Shown here: positions 11,977 through 23,257 of the stretch, piece after piece
Layout of the letters: every line of letters begins with the position of its first letter
Numbering within the stretch: the stretch's first letter is position 1
Source: Hyperoplus lanceolatus
Taxonomy: Eukaryota > Chordata > Actinopteri > Uranoscopiformes > Ammodytidae
Length of the DNA: 64,000 nt
Direction: 5' to 3'
Assembly (NCBI GenBank): GCA_026929865.2
Contig: CM049403.1
Span: forward strand, 372,001-436,000
Program-made: the position numbers and the translations under genes
The notes under the pieces: model-generated
The model's input: only the letters and a program-made list of their open reading frames with translations
Told to the model about the DNA's origin: nothing
Databases searched by the model: none

Positions 11977-13709
11977 TAGACCTATCTTGATTTTAAATGT
12001 AGATTATAAGATTTTCACGTCAATCATCTCTAAAAGGTTTGAAAATGTTATGTCTGATTTGATCGATGAGGATCAATTAGGATTTATTAAGGGGCGACAG
12101 ACTCAGGACAATATTAGATGTACTCTACATATCATAGATCACATCCAGAAACAGGGACTGAAAGCAGTATTAGTGAGCCTTGATGCCGAGAAGGCCTTTG
12201 ATTGTGTCAATTGGGAATTTTTATATCAGGTACTGGAGAAATTAAGTTTTAAGAAACAGTCAATACAAAGTATTCAAAGTCTTTACAAAGAACCCACAGC
12301 AAGGATAAAAATCAACTGTCACTTAACCAATCGTTTTAATCTACAAAGAGGCACTCGCCAGGGGGGCTGCCCCACTCTATTTGCCATATTTATAGAACCT
12401 TTAGCACAGCTGATCAGACAGGATAGGCTGAAAGGAATCCAAATAGGAAAACAAGAACACATCATAGGACTTTTAGCCGATGATGTTATTGCGACTCTGC
12501 TGCACCCAGATAAAACCTTTCCTAACCTGATGGCAATACTAGATGACTTTGGTAAATACTCAGGCTCTAAATTAGAGTTCACCCTCTAACCCTGGCAAAA
12601 AAACAAATCCTCACTTTCAATTACCCTCCTAATAAGGAAACCAGAGAAAAATACAAAATTAAATGGAAGACTAAAGTATTAAAATATCTTGGAGTGACAT
12701 TAACAAAAACGTCATTAGCAACACGTCTGAAATCAACTATAGACAGGTCAACGAAAATATTGAAACAGATGTCAGGAGGTGGTCAGCCTTTAACCTAGAT
12801 ATGGGGACACGTATAGATATAGTACAAATGAACATACTGCCAAGACTACAATATCTGTTTCAATCTATTCCACAAATGATCCCAGAAGCACAATTCAGGT
12901 CGTGGGACAAATTGATTTCTTGGTTTATTTGGGCCAGCAAGATACCAAGGGTCAGGTATAAAACACTTCAAATAAATAAAGAGGATGGTGGTGTGTCACT
13001 GCCTAACTTGAGGCAATATTTCTATGCAGCCCAAATAAGATTTGTAGTATGCGGAAGCTGCCTGCAATATGAAGCCAGATGGAAAGACATAGAAGTCAAC
13101 ATAGACACCTCTCCAATCCAAGCAGTGTTAGGGGACACAGCAAATAAAATGTGCCAAGAAAGCAACAATGATATCATCAAACAGACCCTGGGTATTTGGA
13201 ACAAGATGGTAAAAGACTACAATATGGAGGGAGATGCAAAGATTTTGACTTGGCCTGCCCTGGATCACAACTTTAAACCAGGAACAAATGATATTGGTTT
13301 CAGACAGTGGTGGGACAAGGGTATAACAGCTATGTACACTCACACAGGGTGGGCACTTCAAAAGTTTTGAACAATTACAAAAGGAATTTGAGAAAACAAA
13401 GGATATGCTAAAGCAAATGGGAGAAGGAATTAAACATAGAAATATCACAGGAGGATTGGTGTTCTATGTGGAAAGCACAGCATTCATCCACAAGCTCAAA
13501 GAAGTGGAGAGAATTTGGTTGGTGGAATTTAATTCGTTGTTTTATAACACCACATATTAAAAGTAAGCAAATTCAGTTAAAGGAGCAGTGCTGGAGGCTG
13601 TGCGGAAACACGAACCCCCATCACTCTCATATTTTTTGGCTATGCCCAAATATCCTGATATTTTGGGGGAAAATATGTCTATCTTTAAGTAAGATTCTGG
13701 AATATGAAG

Positions 13710-14810
13710 TAGGGATGGGGCCGATCCGATCCAGTAGGCCTATCGGTATCGGGTCCGATATGGGCGAAATCTACGGATCGGATATCGGACTGACAGCTCA
13801 GATATAAAATCCGATAAAAAAAAAAAAATTTAATTAATTTAATTATTAGGGAGATATGATTTGAATACTCGTTCTAAAAAAACACACGAAAGTCTGAGTT
13901 TCTTACTTTTCCCCTTGGAAGCGAACAGAGCTGTTGTTCCGTTCCAAATCAGTTGTGCCATCGTAGCTTAAACGAGTTTATTAATCCATCCTGGAACATG
14001 CATTTTCGGGGATTTATAAATCCATACAAAAGATCCAATATTGATAGTCTTTTGTATCCATATTATATCCATTATTGACCGTGTATTCCTATGATGCAAG
14101 GCAGTCACTGTTGATTGGCAATAGCAGCACTGCATAGGGAATTTAAACAAACAGCTAAACTAAGCTAACGTTAGCATTTCGCCGAGCACTGCTTTCCCTT
14201 CCGAGATCACGCTAATGTTGTGGTATAAAGTTAAGGGAAACACATATGCTGATATTTTTCCTCCCTCTCCGTCTTCCTACTGCGCTTGGTGCCGCTTTTA
14301 GTTTGCCTCGCTCTGACAATGTCACGTAGCCAACAGCAGGTGTATCACCGATTGCTCTTTGAAAGGACGGTGGCCAACTAGGTCAAAGTTCAAATAATTT
14401 GATAATTTACTTTAAATGAGCATTACATTTATATTTTAACAATTGTTGTATATATAACGTGTATATCTGAGTAGTAATATTTGCTGACAACATATATTGC
14501 AGCTTAAGCTAAACATAAAATATATATATAAAAAATATATATATTTGGAATACTGAATTGAGCTTCGAATACAAACTTAACAAACAAGTTTTTCGATATT
14601 CGAATTATTCGGCCCGGCCCTAATGCATTTGTGTATATTTCTTGCTCAGAATTGCTTAAGCCTTCCTAGCCTTACACATAAAGTCACCACAAACAAAGAA
14701 ATGTAGAATAATTATGATATCGTATCGGACAGTATCGGTATCGGCCGATATCCAAAACCCAGATATCGGAATCGGATCGGAACTAAAAATAGTGGATCGG
14801 TGCATCCCTA
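13710..14810. mobile_element. hAT element, 1101 bp, inserted in L1
   Basis: The left end TAGGGATG-GGGCCGATCCG and right end GGATCGGTGCATCCCTA form imperfect TIRs. A perfect 8-bp target duplication ATATGAAG lies at 13702-13709 and 14811-14818. The subterminal regions are rich in CGGAT/ATCGG motifs, as in other hAT ends. No transposase frame is recognisable, so it is non-autonomous. Confidence 0.9.
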
Positions 14811-15244
14811 ATATGAAGTCACAAACAATGTAAAGGTGCTTTACTTCTGTATTTTAAAGGATGTCATCTCAGGAAAAGATTTATATCTGTGTAAAATATT
14901 GCTTATGGCCTGTAAGAGAACAATCACTAAGAACTGGTATCAACCGGACACTCCAAATCTCAAACAATAGATGGACATAATAAAACAGATTAAGGCAATG
15001 GAAAAAATCACTTTTTGTCTAAGATCCAGAGGAGCGATTTTCTCAAGTAAATGGAAGAAATGGACTACCTTTATTGAAGGAATAGATGACACTACATAAT
15101 CAGGATAAGCTTTAGACAATCAAAGAAAATGTGTATAAAACACTTATACTGGTGCGCCCCCTCTCTATTGTTTATGTTATTGTACTTGTATTGTGTGTAT
15201 GTCTTTTAAAAATGGGAAAAGACTTAAATAAAAAGTTTTAAAAA

Positions 15245-17040
15245 AAGAAAGAAAGAAGGATTTTGGTAAACATATTGGAATGGATTGGAATAAGTAAACA
15301 AATCGGGATACAATTGTCATCTATTGGCAGAGGGAGGTTAACCCATCTCTGAAAGTCAGATTTAGTCTGGTTAAGTAGGGGAGTGAAATTTGCAGCCATA
15401 AGAGCTGAAATGAACGGAGTGATATTGACCCCTAAATATTTAAACCCTGAGCAGCTAATACTAAATGGCAAATTCAACTGCTGGAGGTCCGAGGGGGGGA
15501 TGTTAAGAGGGTAACACTCACTTTTCTGCAGGTTGAGCTTATACCCGGAAAAAGAGCCAAGAATAAAGATAACAAACGGAATAGCTGTGGCAGGATTCTA
15601 GACATAGAGCAAGAGGTTATCCGCATATAATGACACATGGTGTTCGATTCCCTCAAGATAGATTCCCTGAAGTAGGGGGGAAGAGCGCAGAGCTATGGAT
15701 AGGGGCTTGATCGCTTGGGCAAATAAAAGCAGACTTAAGGGGCAGCCCTGTCGGGTCCCGCAAGATAGTGGAAAATAATCAGACCGAGTGTCCCCAGTGC
15801 AAACACTTGCCTGGGGGTCAGTATACAAAAGACGAATCCATGAGCTAAAGCGATCAAATACAGCCATTCGACTTAATCAAAGGCCTTTTCGGCATCTAGC
15901 GATATTACAACTTCAGGACGTTTAGCGGTTGGGGTCGAATAAATTATGTTCATTAATGTTCGGATATTGAAGAAAGAATGACGCCCTTTAATGAATCCTG
16001 TATGCTCCTTCGAGACGATGTCTGGCAAGACTGCCTCGAGACGAGTTGCTAGCACCTTCGCTAAGACCTTGACATCAACATTTAGAAGAGATAAAGGCCT
16101 GTAGGACCCGCAACAAGTGGGGTCTTTATCCTTCTTAAGTAGGAGAGAGATTGATGCCTGGGTCAGGGTAGGTGGTAGTGTACCCTGTTTGATTGACTCA
16201 ATGTATACAGCTAAAAGAAGTGGGGCTAGTTTGCAACTGAATTTCTTTAAGAACTGGTAGGATAGCCATCAGGGCCAGGCGCTTTGTTACTTTGCATTGC
16301 ACTTATCACATCAACTATTTCCTGTAGCACCAATGGTGCATCTAGGTTGTGTCCAATTGCATGATCAATAGTGGGCACACTAAGAATATTAAAAAATCAG
16401 TCCATAGTGGTGTTGTCGGTTTGGGAGTCTGACTGGTAAGAGCCGAATAAAACGTTTTGAATGTTGCATTGATATCGGATGGGGCAGACAGGAGAGCACC
16501 GAGTGGGTCCTTAATTTGAGTAATGAGACGTGAGGAAGCTTTGTGCTTTAGCTGATGGGCGAGCAAGCGACCACCCTTATTATAATAATTACTGCGAGAA
16601 TGCAAAAGCATGCGTTCTGCCTGCCTAGTGTTGAGCAAATCGAACTCAGCCTGCAGACTCAGGCGCTCCTTATACAGTTCGGGACTAGGGTTACTGGCAT
16701 ATTGGTGATCTAGGTTGAGGATTAGGTCCATGAGTCGAGTCTGATAAGCTTTATACAATTTAGTTAATTTGGCAGAGTAAGCTATAATTTGACCTCTAAG
16801 GTATGCCTTTAGCGATTCCCAGAGTAGAGAGTAAGATGTAGAATCATTTGTGTTAATAGAAACAAACTTGTCAATAGAGGAGGAAATATAATCACAGAAA
16901 CCCTGGTTAGAGAGAAGCAGAGTTTCCAGTCTCCACAAAGGACGGGGTCATGGATGAAATGTTAAAAGCATGTCAAGAACCAAAGGGGAGTGGTCGCTTA
17001 TAACTATCGCCATATATTCAGTAGAAACCACATTAGGAAG
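15245..17040 (-). pseudogene. L1 ORF2 remnant (endonuclease end plus RT)
   Basis: Reading down the minus strand: an endonuclease C-terminus (SDHSPLVLDMLL, about 16965-17010), the linker open frame 16342-16938 (WRLETLLLSNQGFCDYI, ending in a frameshift), the RT start (NKAPGPDGYP), LAKVLATRLEAVLP, HTGFIKGRHSFFNIRTL, VVISLDAEKAFD, SCGTRQGCPLSLLLFA and the active-site box. The box at about 15613-15627 reads YADN rather than YADD, so one catalytic aspartate is lost. Internal stops and shifts occur at several places. Inactive. Confidence 0.8.
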
Positions 17041-17064
17041 GAGACTAGCGTCCACAAAAAAGAG

Positions 17065-17125
17065 AGGAACAAATAAATCAATAAATAAATAAACAACAAA
17101 CAAACAAACAAATAAATAAATAAAA
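17065..17125. repeat. AAAT/AAAC simple repeat
   Basis: Runs of AAATAAAT and AAACAAAC lie in the endonuclease deletion zone of the minus-strand L1. Confidence 0.8.
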
Positions 17126-17539
17126 GAGGCACGGAACGCACAGAGGTTCTGTGTTTCACTACAGGATGATGAGCAAATATATCAGAAGCCTGCATGGGAT
17201 AGTTTAACCTGGATGTAGGCTATATAAAATAAATTGATTTAATTTTGGGGCTGGATAGCAACAATCCGCATGAAACAGCATAGCAACGATGTGTATCAAA
17301 AGAAAGAAAGAGAAAAAACACACACACTTCAGCTGGGAAAAATTAAATTATCAATGTTCAACTTAAAAACAGCCAGTGTGATTTATCACAATATATCCTA
17401 AAACCCATGTGGGAATGGAGTAAGAAAAAACACCCCACACATATCAGCTGGGAAAATATTCTAGTAGTGGCCAATATCTAGGCTAAAGTCTGTTTTTACC
17501 TGACAGGATGAGAGAGTACAGTAGGATACAGTGTCTGAA

Positions 17540-18190
17540 AGCGGGCAGAGAAGTGGGATTCGTAAAATTCCTGGGCTTCTTACGCACATTCAAAAACCTC
17601 TTCTCCCCGCTGTGCTCCACGCGCAGACGGGCAGGGAACAGGAGGGAGAACCTGACTTGCTTCTCGTAGAGGCAGCGTTTCGCACCGGCAAAGGATGCTC
17701 TCTTCTTAGCGATGTTGGCGGCAATGTTGGGGAAAAAGTAAACATTCTGTCCATGGTACTTGAGCTGCTGTGCGCCCCTCTCTCGTCTCAGAACACGCTC
17801 CTTATCGCTGAAGTAGTAGAAACGGACAATGAATGCTCTCGGTCTTGCCCCCCTCCGCCGAGCGCACTGGGCCGATGCGGTGAGCTCTATCCAGGACCAG
17901 GGTGGAAGAAAAGAAGCTGGCACCGAGGACCTCGTGAGAAAGTTAGCTATAAATTTTACTAGGTCTGCTCCCTCTGTCTTCTCCGGGATTCCAATCACAC
18001 GTAGATCATTCCAAATCTTCGGTCTTAGCCATCAGCTGTGTATTTTCAGACTGTAAACGAGCACAAGTCTCCTCGAGAACAGTGATCCGGTCGCTGTGGT
18101 CAGACAGGGCTGTCATGATAGCGGTTATCTTCAGGTTGAGCGAGTCGGTGGTCGACTTGACGGCATCTAAGACAGCAGAAATGGGCCTCA
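17540..18190 (-). pseudogene. L1 ORF1 RNA-binding protein, broken
   Basis: ORF1p coats LINE RNA. The minus strand first shows a coiled-coil-like segment (18006-18191: ITAIMTALSDHSDRITVLEE), then a stop. In another frame DLRVIGIPEKTEGADLVKF begins an RRM-type domain with FIVRFYYFSDKERVLR. The C-terminal domain follows: VYFFPNIAANIAKKRASF and KQVRFSLLFPARLRV. This order is that of L1 ORF1 proteins of the coiled-coil/RRM/CTD type. A nonsense codon plus a frameshift between the two halves make it non-functional. Confidence 0.75.
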
Positions 18191-18527
18191 AGGTTCACTC
18201 ACTACCATTTTCATGGTTGTAGTAACGGTTGTCGTAAGGTCGGATGACAGCACAGCGCGGTGTTTGTCGAGGTCTGGCGGCAGGGGATCGACTCCACCAT
18301 GACATTCCGACATCGTGGCTGCCTCTTTCCCCGGCAAATTCTGGCCTTTATCCTTCTGTGGCCCATCAACACCAAACAGTCAGTGGTCGCAATAACCAAG
18401 CAAAAAAAGGTATTTTGAGTAGTCTGTGGCGCTAGTATATATCAAATAGTAGTGAACACTCGGGAGCCCCCACGCTACACGTCCTCCTCCTTCACATGCT
18501 AAAACGGAAGTCCCCGGACATCCACAC

Positions 18528-18665
18528 AGGGCTCGACAGTAAGGATTGCCTGACGTCCCGGGGCAAATAAAGCGCCATGTCGGGCCAGTAACTGTGACAA
18601 CCGAACCCGCTTGCCCGAGCGGGAAACCGGAGGTTCCGCTGAAATTTTTGAATAAAAAAAAAATT
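18528..18665. repeat. hAT-like terminus fragment
   Basis: CAGGGCTCGACAGTAAGGAT followed by GCCCGAGCGGGAAACCGG resembles the end of a fish hAT family. No inverse end is seen nearby. Confidence 0.4.
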
Positions 18666-19151
18666 TTATAGCGCCAAATACAAGTAATCTATCTATGGTC
18701 TATTTTCATTGTTCAAATGTTGTAGGCCTAAAAAATGTTTTGCAGAAAGAAGTTTTAAAGAATTGCTGTTGTAAAAGGAATAAGGTAAAACGAATAAAAA
18801 TAAGTGCTGTTAAACATGATTTTTGTTTGCATAAAACATGTCTCATTTGCAGTTATTGTAGGTTTAGAGACAAAATTACAAATTACAAAAAAAACCTTAG
18901 TGTTGAACCCTGTCCACACTTAATATTACGAACCCCTGGAGCCTCCTCCAAGAAGCCTAATAGTAGCACTGGAACATTCTTAAGGACCCTGGAACCCAAA
19001 CCTTTCCCAACTGTAAAGCACTGCTATAAAAGAAGAACAGAACTGTATACCTGCCCTCACAAATGTGAATTTTGAGAGATACAAATCAGAAAAAATGGCA
19101 CAAGTTTTTTTTTTATCCGCACAGCAGTTAAAATTTCTGTCAAGTATTTAC
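18666..19151. other. AT-rich intron-like sequence
   Basis: Lies just downstream (on the minus strand) of the exon at 19152-19226. A 126-codon open frame at 18695-19075 (+) has no recognisable domain and no splice context. I do not call it. Confidence 0.35.
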
Positions 19152-19226
19152 CTGGGAGTTGACTGTCTGGCCCATGGGAATGCGGGAACACTCTAGTGCA
19201 TACTGCTTCACACAGAAGTAACACCC
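19152..19226 (-). CDS. szt2: SZT2-like exon (GCYFCVKQY...)
   Basis: A 75-bp, 25-codon minus-strand exon, phase 0 at both ends. The acceptor is CCTTTTTGGTCCAG before the exon, with a pyrimidine run. The donor CCCAG/GTAAAT follows. It encodes [13 protein letters not shown] then [13 protein letters not shown] recognise this from memory as a conserved stretch near the C-terminus of SZT2, the large KICSTOR subunit that helps hold GATOR1 at the lysosome and so restrains mTORC1 when amino acids are low. It follows exon 25983-26063 in frame. I did not find the next exon between 1 and 19150. Confidence 0.7.
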
Positions 19227-19652
19227 CTGGACCAAAAAGGATATGGTTGTTTATTTAAAAAAACAAGCAAAAAAACAGTATTAATGCCTGGCTGACCAGT
19301 TGGAGAAGCCATCCGTGTGGGGGTTAGAAAACAAGTAATTACAATGACACAATACTTCTGTTCCTATAAATATGTTCAGGTGAAAGTTAAACTTTTCCCT
19401 TATTTCACTTGCCTTATATTGTTAAACCAGTTGTATTATGTCTTATATTGCTCTGCAGGAGCTCTGTCAAGTCTGACAGACCTAAATGGCATCACTTTAC
19501 TATGACAGTTTAGGATTGGATCCTAAACTTGTTAACAAAATGTATTTAATAAACTAGGGGAAGAGGGCTTGAAAATAATTGCTCTTTACCAGGCAGGTAA
19601 GTCAAATGAAGGATACTATGGAGTTTCAGTAAGGGATTTGCAGGGTTTAAGT
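19227..19652. other. Intron sequence without recognised elements
   Basis: No TIRs, transposase motifs or further splice-flanked open blocks seen. Confidence 0.4.
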
Positions 19653-19942
19653 CAGGGGTGTCCAAACTTTTTTCACTGAGGGCCACATACAGAAAAATCT
19701 ACGAAGGGCTGGGCCACTTTGCAAAAATAGCACATTTATCAGGACATGTAGCTCCTCTGATATTTAGTTTCACAGTGTCTCCGTAAATTTTAATTCTTCT
19801 TCACGGCAACACTTTCCTTGCAAATTAAACTGACACATTTCCCCTCAGAGCCGGCACAAGCCTTCATGAGGCCCTAAGCAGAATTTGATTAGGGGGGCCC
19901 CTCTCCAATGTTAGGGCTGACCAAATCATTGACTATAGTTAA

Positions 19943-20869
19943 AGCTACTACGAGTAAGTCGGCACGTTGGCGACACCTTTGAACAAAAGCGGTAGTATTA
20001 TTACGACGCCAGCTGTCGTGAAGCTGTTTTGTAGCTCGTCCAGGGAGTGCAAGAGTCAAATAATCAGGAAGCAATATGGTGCGTGGCGTGTCCGTGTGTT
20101 GAAAGTGTGAGGGCACCGGACTCTTTTTGGCTCCGTGAGTCTATGGGTGACACAGCATCAACTAATGCCAGTAAGTGCTAAACACACCTGATTGCAATGA
20201 GTTGATGCATTGTCACCTCTCACGGAGCTGAACGAGTCCCCGTGTCCTCACACAAAGCGAATGAACGAGAGATGGCAGTTAGTTAGTATGGATCACGATA
20301 AGGTAATGTGTTGTTGTAAATAATGACTATTTCAGATGAATAATGGTCATCTGATGATGCTGGTGAGGCAAAGTAAACTTTGTTTTAGTAGGCTACCGCT
20401 CATTCATTTAGGAGTAAACACTGCAGTCTAGTTTCGCTGCGTGAAATTGTGTATACGTTGCTTGGCAACGCCCTCCCGCCCGACTATCACTCTCCCTTTT
20501 AGCTTTTCTTCATTGCATTTTCTTTTCTTTCTTTGATGGTTCAGCCCCGTTATCAGTCATTATGACGACAAATAACTGTCTCAAACAAGGCTCCCGCTCC
20601 CCTTCCCTCACCTGGAGGGATAGGCTTCTCAATTCACGTTCCTGCGCCACACTGAAATCTGCGACCAATACAGATATGTGACCATAGAGCATGCACGCGT
20701 GAACCGAAAATCGGACTGGGTGTACGACCAGATCAAATGCAGTAATAAAAACTATATAAAAACGTCTTTCTTTGCACTGATGGTCTCGTTTGCTGTTAAA
20801 GGTAATTTATGATTATGAGAGGAAACATGAGGCTGTTTAAAAGATATTTAAATGTTACTCGTAGCCGCT
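19943..20869. mobile_element. TTAA-flanked TIR element, complete copy, 927 bp
   Basis: Ends AGCTACTACGAGTAA and TTACTCGTAGCCGCT are inverse with two mismatches and are flanked on each side by TTAA (19939-19942 and 20870-20873). TTAA duplication is the habit of piggyBac and Kolobok transposons. No transposase is visible; the open frame at 19889-20116 (-) crosses the end and is meaningless. A truncated relative is at 4397-5560. Confidence 0.8.
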
Positions 20870-21910
20870 TTAAATGCCATTCAGACACCCAGTGTTTTCT
20901 GCTATTGCCTCCAATGTCCAGCTGGGTGAAAATAGTATCCAGCCGAGATCCCGATCATCCTAGGGGGTAACTTTTTAAATTGAAATGCATGAATCTGGTG
21001 CACTATGAGAGGAAAATTAAGAGGCTTAATCTGAAGAATTTTGCATGAAAAAATAATTTGGAGACACTGTGCCATATGAATTAGAAGCTATTGAAGAAGG
21101 ACACATGGATTTTCCAAAAAAAAAAAAAAAAATAGAAAATCCCGCGGAGATTTTGAAAGTACGGGCCGCCCGTGTAAATCGGGTAAGCAAAAAAATCACG
21201 GCCGACCCCTGTGGTCCGAGAGACTTTATCGTAGAGCAACACGAGCTGTGCATGTCTGACAAATGATAAGTCAATCGGAGTCAGGGGGAAAGGGGCGTGG
21301 CCTGGCAAACATTGCATTGGTGAATGACGTTTTTCGCATTTGTGGTGCCCCCTATGGGTTAACCTCGACAAGCTTAGAGGGACATGCTACCACATGTCTT
21401 TTGCACGTACCCTTCAAGTTTCATGATGATAGGACCTACGGTCACTGAGTTATGGCCAACGTGTTATTAAGCCCCGCCCCTGCGTAAACGTTTTAGTCAA
21501 CGGCGGCCATGTTTTTGAAGCTATCCTACTAATATTTTTCGGAGACGTGCGTCATAGTCCCCCGGGGCTCCGTGAGACATTTGGTGTTGATAGAGTAACA
21601 CTTGAAAAAGTTGTGGATAAAACCCTGTTTTTCAGTTTATGCTAATTAGCCGAAAGTATTTCCAGGTTGACTCTTATGGTCCAAGAGGCTTTTTTGTAGA
21701 GCACCCTAAAATACACCTGTGTGAGAAAATTCAAGTCAATCGGACTTACGGTGTGCGGGGCGCGGCCTCTCAAACTTTCTTCAGTCGGGGCTTAATAACA
21801 GCGCCCCCTAGCGGAAATTTAAAAAAAATTCTGAGAGGCTATATTGTAGAGCACCATGAGCCGTACATGTGTAATCAATTTCAAGTCAATCAGAGTCAGG
21901 TGACTTTTGT

Positions 21911-22610
21911 GGCGCCCCCTATGGGTTAATCGCGATAAGCTTGGAGGGACATGCTACCACATGACTTCTGCGCATACCCAGCAAGTTTGATGATGATAGG
22001 ACCTATGGTTAAGGAGTTATGGCCAATTTGTGGATAGGCCCCGCCCCTGTGGCGCCCCCTATGGGTTAATCGCGATAAGCTTCAAGGGACATGCTACCAC
22101 ATGACTTCTGCACATACCCAGCAAGTTTGATGATGATAGGACCTATGGTTAAGGAGTTATGGCCAATTTGTGGATAGGCCCCGTCCCTGTGGCGCCCCCT
22201 ATGGGTTAACCGCGATAAGCTTCGAGGTACATGCTACCACATGACTTCTGCACATACCCAGCAAGTTTGATGATGATAGGACCTATGGTTAAGGAGTTAT
22301 AGCCAATTTGTGGATAGGCCCCGCCCCTGTGGCGCCCCCTATGGGTAAATCGCAATAAGCTTCAAGGGACATGCTACCACATGACTTCTGCACATACCCA
22401 GCAAGTTTGATGATGATAGGACCTATAGTTAAGGAGTTATAGCCAATTTGTGGATAGGCCCCGCCCCTGTGGCGCCCCCTATGGGTAAATCGCGATGAGC
22501 TTCGATGGACATGCTACCACATGACTTCTGCACATACCCAGCAAGTTTGATGATGATAGGACCTATGGTTAAGGAGTTATAGCCAACGTGTTATTAAGCC
22601 CCGCCCCTGC
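21911..22610. repeat. Tandem array, five units of 140 bp
   Basis: Units begin with GGCGCCCCCTATGGGT at 21911, 22051, 22191, 22331 and 22471, spaced exactly 140 bp apart and nearly identical. Each carries CATGCTACCACATGACTTCT, GATGATGATAGGACCTAT and AAGGAGTTAT. A diverged sixth unit lies apart at about 21341-21480. Confidence 0.95.
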
Positions 22611-23058
22611 GTAAACGTTTTGGTCAATGGCGGCCATGTTTTTCAAGTTGTCCTACTAATCTTTTACGGGCATGTTTATTGTAGTACCCCGGGGCTTCAC
22701 GAGAAATTTGGTGTTGATACAGTAAAATTTCAGAAAGTTGTGGATAACACGCTGTTTTTCACTTTATGCTAATTGGGAAATATTCCCTGAAGACTTTTTA
22801 CGGTCCCAGAGGCTTTTTTGTAGAGCACCCTAACATACACCTGTGTGAGAAATTTCATGTCAATCGGAGTTACGGTGTGCGGGGCGTGGCCTCTCAAAGT
22901 TCTTTCAGTCGGGACTTCATAACAGCGCCCCCTAGCGGAAATTCAAAAAACTGTATAATAGCACACCCCGCGGGGTTGGGGCGCACGTTGTGTGAAATTT
23001 TTGCATGTCTGCGTGAAACGGTGTGGGAGGAGAAGCAGCTAGAAATTTGAGGCAGAAT

Positions 23059-23080
23059 AAGAAGAAGTCAGAAGAAGAAG

Positions 23081-23112
<32 letters not shown>
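23059..23112. repeat. GAA microsatellite
   Basis: A run of GAA/AGA triplets with one TCA interruption near its start. Confidence 0.95.
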
Positions 23113-23130
23113 TGGTGGAGAGTAATAATT

Positions 23131-23160
23131 ACGGGCCCTCAATACATTGAGGGCCCGTAC
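23131..23160. repeat. GGGCCC hairpin at repeat end
   Basis: ACGGGCCCTCAAT, a 3-base loop (ACA), then ATTGAGGGCCCGT: a perfect 13-bp stem at the right end of the host repeat. Confidence 0.85.
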
Positions 23161-23257
23161 TTAATTAAAAGGGCCATATTACATTATATTTTTTAAATCG
23201 GCCGCGGGCCAATAAAAAGTGGGCCGCGGCCCGCGGGCCGTAGTTTGGACACCCCTG

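Larger units (their letters stand above)
10690..15100 (+). pseudogene. L1 ORF2 endonuclease/reverse transcriptase, broken
   Basis: From the 5' side: the end of the endonuclease (FDVWMELHPLEKDYTHF, then SRID followed by a stop, then LSDHS with the catalytic Asp-His); a long linker (ESGPKAAKYVARRLQ); the RT start (KKSPGSDGYPGEWYK); then a block split by the SINE. After the SINE come LNVDYKIF, LGFIKGRQTQDNIR, SLDAEKAFDCVNW, QRGTRQGGCP and the catalytic box, here LADDV instead of the usual F/YADD. The C-terminal part reads LPNLRQYFYAAQIRFVVC. It then reaches FWLCPNILIFWGK, is cut by the hAT, and resumes at 14811. Several stops and frameshifts make it dead. Confidence 0.8.
10680..15240 (+). mobile_element. 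L1-clade LINE, 5'-truncated, interrupted by a SINE and a hAT
   Basis: Begins inside the endonuclease domain, runs through the reverse transcriptase and C-terminal region, and ends at an AATAAA-type signal (about 15227) and an A-rich tail near 15240. Removing 11786-11976 (SINE) and 13710-14810 (hAT) restores colinearity. The tail abuts a second L1 in the opposite orientation. Confidence 0.85.
15245..18430 (-). mobile_element. L1-clade LINE, 3'-truncated, endonuclease mostly deleted
   Basis: Minus-strand L1 with ORF1 at the high-coordinate end and ORF2 towards 15245. ORF2 stops just after the RT palm/thumb (SGFKYLGVNITPF), where the other L1 tail begins. Between ORF1 and ORF2 most of the endonuclease is gone and an AAAT-rich simple repeat sits at about 17065-17125. 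Confidence 0.8.
21157..23161. repeat. GGGCC-ended repeat with internal tandem array
   Basis: Left end AAGTACGGGCCGCCCG and right end GGGCCCGTACTT are inverse over about 10 bp. The interior alternates blocks such as TAGAGCACCCTAA-ATACACCTGTG, CAATCGGA-TACGGTGTGCGGGG and CAGCGCCCCCTAGCGGAAAT, which occur twice (21640-21830 and 22760-22950). Together with the 140-bp array this is a repeat built from repeats. No protein motif. Confidence 0.7.
19653..23257. mobile_element. hAT element carrying two nested repeats
   Basis: The left end CAGGGGTGTCCAAACTTT is the inverse of the right end AGTTTGGACACCCCTG. GGGCCAC / GGGCCGCGGCCCGC subterminal motifs are typical of this common vertebrate hAT type. The 8-bp flanks GTTTAAGT and GTTGAAAA match at five positions, so the target duplication has decayed or is imperfect. 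Inside lie a TTAA-flanked element (19943-20869) and a GGGCC-ended repeat (21157-23161). Confidence 0.8.

Noticed and set aside
17531..17962. Plus-strand 143-codon frame
   Set aside because: Shadow of the L1 ORF1 sequence on the minus strand.
18695..19075. 126-codon Cys/Lys-rich open frame near the 19.2-kb exon
   Set aside because: No recognisable domain, no splice signals at its borders, AT-rich sequence; the Cys pattern does not fit a zinc finger.
21911..22610. Regularly spaced repeats that could suggest a CRISPR array
   Set aside because: Units are contiguous 140-bp tandem copies without unique spacers, in a eukaryotic transposon; no cas genes.
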